Shown: positions 5,193 to 11,054 of the stretch, piece after piece
Numbering within the stretch: position 1 is the stretch's first letter
Layout of the letters: the number at the start of each line of letters is the position of its first letter
Assembly (NCBI GenBank): GCA_023395575.1
Contig: JAEWZA010000444.1
Span: 1 to 11,054 of the forward strand
Length of the DNA: 11,054 nucleotides
Origin: Bacillota bacterium
GTDB lineage: Bacteria > Bacillota > Clostridia > Acetivibrionales > DSM-1351
Direction of reading: 5' to 3'
Made by a program: the position numbers and the translations under genes
The notes under the pieces: generated by a model
Databases searched by the model: none
The model's input: only the letters and a program-made list of their open reading frames with translations
What the model was told of the DNA's origin: nothing

Positions 5193-6983
5193 CTACGATA
5201 TCAGTTCCATAAAATCCGAATTCATCAATATGTAGTCAAACACTCTATTTTGAAAGATTTCATGCTTAATATTAGGATTTATGTTTATTGCCTTTTTCAA
5301 ATTATCTATTGCAATATCCTGTTTTTTCATTAAAGCATAAACAGCCGCAATATTATAATATAGTTCACCATCAGTCATGTCCTCGTTAAGAGCCTTTCCA
5401 TATGCTTTTATAGCATTTTCGTACTGTTTTAGTTCTGTTAATGCTGCACCCAGATAATAGTAAACTTCATTGTCCTCAGGATTAATTTCAATTGCCCTAT
5501 TGAAGGCATCTGCTGCATCCTCATACCTTCTCAAGTCAAATAGCACAACGCCCATATTGTAATATAATTTAAAGTTCCCCGGACTGGCTTTTATACCCTT
5601 CGCATAAACTGCTAAAGCTTCAAACTGTCTTGACTGCTTAGAATACAAAATACCAAGATTGTTATAAGCATCAATAAAATCAGGTTTTATTGATATTGAA
5701 TTTTCATAGCATTCAGTAGCCTTATCAAATTCCCTTGTTTCTTCATAAATTAGAGCCATATTAAACAAGCTGCTATAGCTCTTAGAATTTAACATAATTG
5801 CCTTTTGATACTCTGAAATAGCTTTTTTATATTCTTGAGTCTGATAATAGCAGCCAGCAAGGTTATAGTGCCCGTTGAAATCATCTTCCCTTATACTAAT
5901 ATATTTTTTATATAATTTAGCTGCATTTATATATTTCTTCTGTGCCATAAACAGCCTACCAAGCTCTGTATAAGCATCAGGTAAATCCGGCTTACTCTTT
6001 ATGCACTGTTCAAAGCACTCTTGAGCTCTGTCAGCGTCATTTAAATCGACAAACAGTTTGCCCAACAATAGTCCTACTGTATAGTTGCTGCCATCCTTCT
6101 CAAGAATATCTTCGTAATATTTAACTGCTTCGCTGTTCTTTCCATTTTGCACCAACACCCTTCCAACACCTTCCTTTGCATTAACAAAAGAAGGGTTAAT
6201 TTCCAAGGATTTTTCGAAATTTTCAAGGGCAAAATCTACTTTTCCCATATTTAAATATGTAACTCCAATATTATAGTAAACAAGATATTCCTTAAATTTA
6301 ATATTTGAAATATCCTCTTTAACCGAAGTATCTAATGTACTTGTTTTCTGGATTTTGGAAATTAGCTGTTCATTAAGCTCAAGCACTTTTCTATAATGTG
6401 AAAGTGCTTCGCTAAGAAGACCTTTCTTGAAACTGGCGTTACCAAAGTTAAAATATAAATTTGACGATGTGCTACAAAGACCTATAAGACTGCTATTAAT
6501 TTCATAGGCAGCATCATAATTATTTTCAATATAGTATGCCTCAGCTTGAAGCAACTTTTTTTTCATACCTTTAAGCAAATCGTCCTGAAGCCGTGTAAGT
6601 TCTGATATAGTTTCACCTACAAATGCGTCATTTGACAAAACACTCATGATTTCAGATGAATTATCAATTTCAATTTTTTCACTTCTGTCAACTGTTATTA
6701 AGCCTTCATAGCTGCCTTTTACCTTAACTTTTTTAATCATTGAGTAATAATCACAAGCTACAATACAGCATGGAATAACTATTCCAAAGGTAATATAAAA
6801 AAGCTCTACCCCTGTACTTGTTTGAACTCCATTTACTACTGAGAGCAGTACAATTGTTAATGCCGATAACTGCAATGTAAATGAAATAAGCGTAACAATA
6901 CTTTTTGTTTTAATAAGTCTGTAAAACACATATGCAATTAGCAAAACTAATATCAGCATATTGAATGAAGTTAATAGGAACAT
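5193..6983 (-). CDS. Membrane-anchored protein with about 12 TPR repeats
   Basis: This 596-aa protein has three predicted membrane helices near the N-terminus (about residues 2-22, 32-51 and 62-82). A charged linker of about 60 residues follows, then roughly twelve tetratricopeptide repeats of 34 residues filling most of the rest, with canonical units such as LYYNMGVVLFDLRRYEDAADAF. A 20-residue insertion (KTSTLDTSVK region) interrupts the early repeats. TPR arrays are protein-protein docking scaffolds; the partner is unknown. Translation could begin at TTG 7020-7022, but the ATG at 6981-6983 with GGGGGTG in front is far better and gives a clean membrane-helix start. It follows ftsK on the same strand after 139 nt with no clear promoter, so it may be co-transcribed with ftsK, and it ends at a strong terminator. 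Confidence 0.9.
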   Translation of the reverse strand: MFLLTSFNMLILVLLIAYVFYRLIKTKSIVTLISFTLQLSALTIVLLSVVNGVQTSTGVELFYITFGIVIPCCIVACDYYSMIKKVKVKGSYEGLITVDRSEKIEIDNSSEIMSVLSNDAFVGETISELTRLQDDLLKGMKKKLLQAEAYYIENNYDAAYEINSSLIGLCSTSSNLYFNFGNASFKKGLLSEALSHYRKVLELNEQLISKIQKTSTLDTSVKEDISNIKFKEYLVYYNIGVTYLNMGKVDFALENFEKSLEINPSFVNAKEGVGRVLVQNGKNSEAVKYYEDILEKDGSNYTVGLLLGKLFVDLNDADRAQECFEQCIKSKPDLPDAYTELGRLFMAQKKYINAAKLYKKYISIREDDFNGHYNLAGCYYQTQEYKKAISEYQKAIMLNSKSYSSLFNMALIYEETREFDKATECYENSISIKPDFIDAYNNLGILYSKQSRQFEALAVYAKGIKASPGNFKLYYNMGVVLFDLRRYEDAADAFNRAIEINPEDNEVYYYLGAALTELKQYENAIKAYGKALNEDMTDGELYYNIAAVYALMKKQDIAIDNLKKAININPNIKHEIFQNRVFDYILMNSDFMELIS

Positions 6984-6987
6984 AAAG

Positions 6988-6994
6988 CACCCCC
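6988..6994 (-). promoter_or_regulatory. Ribosome binding site that decides the TPR gene start
   Basis: The minus strand reads GGGGGTG, 4 nt before ATG 6981-6983. The upstream in-frame TTG at 7020-7022 has no comparable site, so the shorter 596-aa form is preferred. Confidence 0.6.
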
Positions 6995-7122
6995 GCGTGT
7001 ATTTTATTAGAATCTTTTGCAAATTACAGCTAGTAGAAACACCTTTTCGCCAATGTAAAAATTCTACTATGATTTATATTCCGAATATTGTAGTTATATT
7101 AATTTCGGGGAAATAATCTTCA

Positions 7123-9708
7123 CTATCCTTGTTGTTGAGAATCTTGCTTCTCACCTTTTTGTTCACTCATCTGCATCTCAATCCATTGCTGCTTGGTAAT
7201 TAGCACTTGACGGGGCTTACTGCCTTCAAAACGGCCTACAATATTTCTCGCTTCCATCTGATCAATTATCCTCGCTGCCCTCGAATATCCAACCTTAAAC
7301 TTTCTTTGTACAAGAGAAACAGATGCTTGACCTGCATCAACAACCATATCTATTGCCTGATTCAAAAGTGCATCATTGTCGCCCGAATTAGCATCATTTC
7401 CTACACTGCTGTCATTTATTTTTTCTATGATATTTTCATCATATGATGAATATCCCTGTGTTTTTATATACTCAACAACTCTTTCAACCTCTGTATCAGA
7501 TACAAAGGAGCCTTTAACTCTTAAAGGTTTTGGTTCTCCTACAGGATAAAAGAGCATATCTCCTCTACCAAGCAGCTTCTCGGCTCCACCCATATCAAGT
7601 ATTGTTCTAGAATCCACCTGCGAGGATACTGCAAAGGAAATTCTTGATGGTATATTTGCTTTGATAACTCCAGTTATTACATCTACAGAAGGTCTCTGTG
7701 TGGCTATAACCAAATGCATTCCTGCAGCTCTTGCCATCTGTGCTAATCGGCATATTGCATCCTCAACGTCGTTTGGTGCTGCCATCATAAGGTCAGCAAG
7801 CTCATCAACAATTATAACAACTTGTGGTAATATGCCTTGTTCATCATTTGCCTTGAGCATTGCATTATACCCTTTTAAATCCCTAACTCCTTTATCTGCA
7901 AACAACTTATATCTATTAATCATTTCCTGTACAGCCCAATTCAAAGCACCCGCTGCCTTTTTAGGGTCTGTAACCACAGGAATAAGTAAATGAGGAATTC
8001 CATTGTAAATACCCAATTCAACAACCTTTGGATCTACCAATAAAAGCTTTACTTCCTCTGGTGATGCTTTAAATAAAATACTCATAATAAGACTGTTTAT
8101 ACAAACACTCTTTCCTGAACCAGTGGCACCTGCTACTAATAAATGAGGCATTTTTCCGATATCAGCTACAACCGTTTCCCCTGAAATATCTTTTCCCACT
8201 GAAAATGCAAGCTTTGAAGTATGATTTGTAAATTCTTTAGACTCAAGAATATCTCTTAATAATACCGCTGACATTTCTTTATTTGGCACTTCAATACCTA
8301 CGGCCGCTTTTCCAGGTATTGGTGCTTCTATTCTAACTCCAGCAGCAGCAAGATTTAGTGCTATATCATCTGATAAGTTTACAATCTTGCTCACCTTGAC
8401 ACCAGGACTAGGCTGTAGCTCATATCTTGTAACTGCAGGTCCACGGCTGATATTTATAACTCTAGCCTCAACTCCAAAACTCTTAAGAGTATCCTCAAGC
8501 TTCTTTGCACCCTCTAGTGCAATATTTTTCAATGCCTTAACATTAGATAAATCTTCTTTACTTTCATCTAACAATTCAACTGAAGGATAATTGTATACTA
8601 TTGGTTTTACCTCTATAGGCGGTATTGTGATTTCACCATCATCCTGAGTAGTAACATCATTTGAAATAGCTAAAGGTTCTTTTCCGGTCATATTGGGGTC
8701 AGAAACAGCTGCTTCCATTTCCAATATATCATTTTCATTTTGATTATTCTCTACGTTATCATTTTGGTCTAGATTTTCGTCATTTTCATTAGTAAAGTTT
8801 GTTTTACTAATATCCGAAATAACCAATTCATCGGCAAGTTCATTAAAACCTGTAAAGCTAACTGTAAATTCCTCTTGTTCATTGTTTTCGTTATTAGCCT
8901 CAGCACTTGAAATAGAACTAACTTCATCTCCAACAGCTTCATCATCGCTTAACTTCTTGGGTACTTTATTTGCTCTGTTTTCTCTCTCTATTTTGAAATT
9001 AATTATTTTCTTTTTTTTATCAGGAATCTCATTATGTATTGATTCATCAGTAAGCTCAGTGTCTTCTTCAAGTTCCTTTTGCCTTTCAGCCTTTCTTATT
9101 TTTCTGTTTTCATTTGAAGCTTTAATTTTTCTCGAAAAATAGGCAGACACATTTCTTAGAAATGCAGCCATTGAAACATTTGTCAATAAAATAATATCAA
9201 TTATTGAAATGGTCGTTAGAATTATAATTGTACCTAAAACTTGAAAGGTCATCAAAAGAGGAAGACTGAGCAATCCACCTAATACTCCGCCACCTTCAGC
9301 TTTTGTTCCCTGACTATAAAAATTAGCAATACTTCCGAAAAATTTTCTTCCTGTATATTCCTCATAGTCAAATATTGCCACCTGCATAAACGCTGATAAT
9401 AAAACAACTAATATACTAAAATAAATAATTCGTAATTCAAATATATGAGAATTCTTTTTAAATATCATTGCAATCCCATATACAATAAGTATAAATGGGC
9501 ATATATATGCCGTAATACCCAATAATCCAAGCATTAAATCGGTAATTCCATTACCAAAAACGCCCATGGAATCAGAAAAAATAAAGCTAAACAGCGCCAA
9601 AATCCCAAATGCAAACAGAATTAAGCCTAATATTTCATTTTTATATTTTGAAAAACCACTTTCAACTCTTTTATATTTTTTCTTCTTTTGTGTTTTTTTG
9701 ACTTGCAT
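7123..9708 (-). CDS. ftsK: DNA translocase FtsK/SpoIIIE
   Basis: This septum-anchored, ATP-driven motor moves chromosomal DNA through the closing division or sporulation septum. At 861 aa it has the full layout. Four membrane helices (about 26-45, 59-84, 95-114 and 143-176) are followed by a basic then strongly acidic Asn/Glu/Asp-rich linker (about 200-375). The alpha/beta motor comes next, with Walker A GATGSGKS (527-534, Lys533), Walker B IIVDELAD (Asp635, Glu636) and the family block ATQRPSVDVITG. A C-terminal winged-helix gamma domain (about 770-836) contains RKFKVGYSRAARIIDQME and would read DNA orientation signals. Whether it serves vegetative division, sporulation or both cannot be told from sequence. 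I choose ATG 9706-9708 because a strong site precedes it; the ATG at 9721-9723 has none. The TPR gene follows on the same strand. Confidence 0.96.
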   Translation of the reverse strand: MQVKKTQKKKKYKRVESGFSKYKNEILGLILFAFGILALFSFIFSDSMGVFGNGITDLMLGLLGITAYICPFILIVYGIAMIFKKNSHIFELRIIYFSILVVLLSAFMQVAIFDYEEYTGRKFFGSIANFYSQGTKAEGGGVLGGLLSLPLLMTFQVLGTIIILTTISIIDIILLTNVSMAAFLRNVSAYFSRKIKASNENRKIRKAERQKELEEDTELTDESIHNEIPDKKKKIINFKIERENRANKVPKKLSDDEAVGDEVSSISSAEANNENNEQEEFTVSFTGFNELADELVISDISKTNFTNENDENLDQNDNVENNQNENDILEMEAAVSDPNMTGKEPLAISNDVTTQDDGEITIPPIEVKPIVYNYPSVELLDESKEDLSNVKALKNIALEGAKKLEDTLKSFGVEARVINISRGPAVTRYELQPSPGVKVSKIVNLSDDIALNLAAAGVRIEAPIPGKAAVGIEVPNKEMSAVLLRDILESKEFTNHTSKLAFSVGKDISGETVVADIGKMPHLLVAGATGSGKSVCINSLIMSILFKASPEEVKLLLVDPKVVELGIYNGIPHLLIPVVTDPKKAAGALNWAVQEMINRYKLFADKGVRDLKGYNAMLKANDEQGILPQVVIIVDELADLMMAAPNDVEDAICRLAQMARAAGMHLVIATQRPSVDVITGVIKANIPSRISFAVSSQVDSRTILDMGGAEKLLGRGDMLFYPVGEPKPLRVKGSFVSDTEVERVVEYIKTQGYSSYDENIIEKINDSSVGNDANSGDNDALLNQAIDMVVDAGQASVSLVQRKFKVGYSRAARIIDQMEARNIVGRFEGSKPRQVLITKQQWIEMQMSEQKGEKQDSQQQG

Positions 9709-9713
9709 TTGTG

Positions 9714-9721
9714 CACCCCTC
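9714..9721 (-). promoter_or_regulatory. Ribosome binding site that decides the ftsK start
   Basis: The minus strand reads GAGGGGTG with 5 nt to ATG 9706-9708. It overlaps the upstream in-frame ATG (9721-9723), which would add five residues and has no site of its own. Confidence 0.65.
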
Positions 9722-9738
9722 ATATGTATTAACAGTAT

Positions 9739-9753
9739 TAGCTTAATAAGCTA
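9739..9753. repeat. 15-bp palindrome in the ftsK leader
   Basis: TAGCTTAATAAGCTA is a perfect inverted repeat (TAGCTTA / TAAGCTA around one A). It lies between the predicted ftsK -10 element and the start codon, downstream of the likely transcription start, a position suited to a repressor operator. The regulator is unknown. Confidence 0.6.
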
Positions 9754-9783
9754 TGTTAGTATGGCTATGTGACATACAAACGA

Positions 9784-9792
9784 ATTATACCA
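9784..9792 (-). promoter_or_regulatory. Extended -10 promoter of ftsK
   Basis: The minus strand reads TGGTATAAT, a perfect extended -10 element, in the gap upstream of ftsK. No good -35 is visible, which is normal for extended -10 promoters. Transcription would start near 9777, giving a leader of about 70 nt. Confidence 0.55.
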
Positions 9793-9954
9793 CATTTTTC
9801 TCTATTTATCTAGAATGACTCTTATAGCAAATGTTGTTTATCTATATCTATTGAAGTTTGCAGTGGAAAATGACACTTACTTCTTTGCCTCTAAGGTTCT
9901 CAACAAGTAGTTTTAATATTTATGAGCAAAGTTAGTGTAGGGGGTTATTAGCTT

Positions 9955-10287
9955 ATGAACATAGTAGACAGACTTCTTTCTCTTGAAAAGGATGAAGTGC
10001 AAGAACAATCAAAAAATCGTTCTATTTTTTCTGATGATGTGTACTCCTATTGGGCTTAATTTAAAGAAAAGCTGAAAAGTAAATACTTATATCAAAGAAG
10101 TATAGGCGCAATGCTTCTTGCCTCGTTAAAATACCTAAATTCTATATAAAATTTTTCGATTGTAGAAAAATTTTATTACATTAGCGGTATTTCAAAGAGG
10201 CAGGAAATACTTTCACCGCCTGAAATCAAATATTTACGCGCAGAGTATGGAAACAATGAAGAATTTCTAACTCTTTATAATACCTAG
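9955..10287 (+). pseudogene. Decayed plus-strand gene with two in-frame TAA codons, family not recognised
   Basis: From ATG 9955-9957 a single frame runs to TAG 10285-10287 and reads like protein throughout, interrupted only by TAA at 10057-10059 and 10147-10149. The pieces are a 34-residue start (MNIVDRLLSLEKDEVQEQSK...YSYWA), a 29-residue middle (FKEKLKSKYLYQRSIGAMLL...) and a 45-residue end (NFSIVEKFYYISGISK...). Both stops could come from CAA by one C-to-T change. An AGGGGG ribosome-binding-like site lies about 10 nt before the ATG. It is the only plus-strand gene in the window and sits between divIVA and ftsK, ending 8 nt from the divIVA stop in tail-to-tail orientation. The first piece alone could still be made as a 34-aa peptide. 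I cannot name the family; a small insertion or phage remnant is possible. Confidence 0.5.
10147..10175. repeat. 11-bp perfect inverted repeat inside the pseudogene
   Basis: TAAAATTTTTC (10147-10157) and GAAAAATTTTA (10165-10175) form an 11-bp stem around a 7-nt loop. Its first three bases are the second in-frame stop of the pseudogene. It is nearly all A/T, so it is a weak candidate for a terminator, although a run of T within the arm would suit one on either strand. Confidence 0.7.
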
Positions 10288-10294
10288 ATTCAAT

Positions 10295-10759
10295 TTACTC
10301 TAAATCGGTATCATCACTAAATAACTGTTTTGACAACTCAAGCTGAGATAATATTAAAGTCTCAGACTTAGTTTTGAAAAGATGAAGTCTCTTCTTCATT
10401 TCTTCGTACTCAAAACGAATTCGAATAACCTCTTGATTTGCGTCATTTATTATTTTCTGAGCCCTAATTTCAGCTTCCTTAACAATATTTTCAGCCTTCT
10501 CATATGAGTTCTTCTTTATTTCCTCACCAGTCTGCTGTGCAACTACCAAGGTATTCTGGAGAGATTCTTCAATGTTCTTATAGTGTTGAATACCCTCATT
10601 TAAAACAGAAATTCTATCTTTTAGCTCTATATTTTCTTTTATGTAAAGCTCATAATCCTGAATTACATTGTCTAAAACACCGTTAACCTGGTCCTCATCA
10701 TAACCTCTAAAACTCTTCTTAAATTTCATATTGTCTAAATCATTAGGAGTATAATTCAT
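10295..10759 (-). CDS. divIVA: DivIVA-family cell division / polarity protein
   Basis: DivIVA is a coiled-coil scaffold that binds negatively curved membrane at division sites and poles and recruits division or sporulation partners. At 154 aa it is close to the B. subtilis protein (about 164 aa). The N-terminal membrane-binding domain reads MNYTPNDLDN...SFRGYDEDQV. With the ATG at 10757-10759 the membrane-inserting pair falls at Phe17-Arg18, the same numbers as in B. subtilis, which supports this start over the GTG two codons upstream. Residues from about 28 on are charged coiled coil with a typical NIEESLQNTL...AQ block. The AAAGGA site at 10769-10774 is 9 nt from this ATG but only 3 nt from the GTG. 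It follows ylmH, as in the conserved Firmicute ylm-divIVA cluster. The acidic C-terminus ends in DDTDLE. Confidence 0.95.
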   Translation of the reverse strand: MNYTPNDLDNMKFKKSFRGYDEDQVNGVLDNVIQDYELYIKENIELKDRISVLNEGIQHYKNIEESLQNTLVVAQQTGEEIKKNSYEKAENIVKEAEIRAQKIINDANQEVIRIRFEYEEMKKRLHLFKTKSETLILSQLELSKQLFSDDTDLE

Positions 10760-10768
10760 AGTCACGCA

Positions 10769-10774
10769 TCCTTT
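10769..10774 (-). promoter_or_regulatory. Ribosome binding site that decides the divIVA start
   Basis: AAAGGA on the minus strand lies 9 nt from ATG 10757-10759 and 3 nt from GTG 10763-10765. Spacing and the Phe17-Arg18 register both favour the ATG. The rest of the 116-nt gap to ylmH is AT-rich, with no promoter or terminator I would defend. Confidence 0.5.
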
Positions 10775-10875
10775 CGTAAATACAAAATTTTAGTTAAACT
10801 TAGTATAAAAGTATTTATCAATAAAACTTGTTATATCTTTTAACATAAACATAAAAGAGTTACTTTCGACACTCA

Positions 10876-11054
10876 TTATTCAAACCGTTTAATCACTATA
10901 CTAATTCTATCCTTCTTGGTAGTTCCAACTACTTTTTCTAACACAATCCTACCCTTACCCCGTATTGACATTGTGTCTCCTTCTGACAACTGCTTTGAAG
11001 GATTTTGTACAACTTCCCAATTTACATTAACTCTTTGTGCTTTAAAATATTCTA
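10876..11054 (-). CDS. ylmH: YlmH-type S4-domain RNA-binding protein, C-terminal end (gene runs off the window)
   Basis: The last 58 codons before TAA 10876-10878 encode the C-terminal part of an S4 RNA-binding domain: VNVNWEVVQNPSKQLSEGDTMSIRGKGRIVLEKVVG, with the beta-hairpin EGDTMSIRGKGR typical of S4 proteins. The VNW...V block and the position directly upstream of divIVA are those of ylmH, an S4 protein of the Firmicute ylm cluster that acts on ribosome / tRNA complexes. The N-terminal part and the start are outside the window. The neighbour supports ylmH over other small S4 proteins. Confidence 0.9.
   Translation of the reverse strand, partial: EYFKAQRVNVNWEVVQNPSKQLSEGDTMSIRGKGRIVLEKVVGTTKKDRISIVIKRFE

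Noticed and set aside
7661..7993. Plus-strand reading frames antisense to ftsK, ygiQ, folD and divIVA
   Set aside because: They are shadows of the real minus-strand genes, without ribosome binding sites or recognisable protein features.
10850..10875. A terminator after ylmH (GAGT...ACTC then TTTTATG)
   Set aside because: The stem is only about 4 bp; in this conserved cluster read-through into divIVA is at least as likely.

Overview
The window is about 11 kb of AT-rich DNA. Every intact gene is on the minus strand, so the biological reading order runs from high to low coordinates. The content points to a low-GC, endospore-former-like Firmicute, most likely a Clostridia member of the Ruminiclostridium / Clostridium cluster III type. 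The evidence is the ylmH-divIVA pair, a SpoIIIE/FtsK translocase with a strongly acidic linker, a Firmicute-type RNase Y, and strong GGTG-type Shine-Dalgarno sequences. The genus is an inference from gene content and protein style; no rRNA or other marker is present.

In transcription order the window holds: the C-terminal end of ylmH (S4 RNA-binding protein); divIVA (cell pole / septum scaffold); a decayed plus-strand gene with two in-frame TAA codons; an ftsK/spoIIIE DNA translocase with its own extended -10 promoter; a membrane-anchored protein of about 12 TPR repeats that ends at a convincing intrinsic terminator; a 1.17-kb stretch without a credible protein gene; a YgiQ-family (UPF0313) radical SAM protein with a long lysine-rich tail; folD (one-carbon metabolism); and the N-terminal part of rny (RNase Y), which has a strong sigma-A promoter and a leader of about 290 nt. 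The ylmH-divIVA-ftsK part concerns cell division and chromosome segregation. ygiQ-folD-rny look like independent housekeeping genes on the same strand.

The most interesting part is the apparently empty stretch at 4067-4725. Read by hand it is one giant imperfect inverted repeat of 659 nt. The two arms pair almost from end to end in helices of up to 20 bp. Three 4x4 internal loops with a shared sequence pattern (GGRA on one strand) interrupt the rod, and it is capped by two small hairpins that both present ACAGGAUGU on the minus strand. All four non-Watson-Crick positions I found inside or at the edge of helices would be G-U pairs in a minus-strand RNA and A-C mismatches in a plus-strand RNA. 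This favours a long rod-like RNA transcribed in the same direction as the neighbouring genes. I do not recognise it as a known RNA class. A degenerate palindromic mobile element is the main alternative. The twin hairpin sequence resembles the CAGGAUG repeats of CsrA-sequestering RNAs, which gives a concrete, testable hypothesis. A second, smaller structured segment (4865-5041) lies just upstream of it in the same direction.
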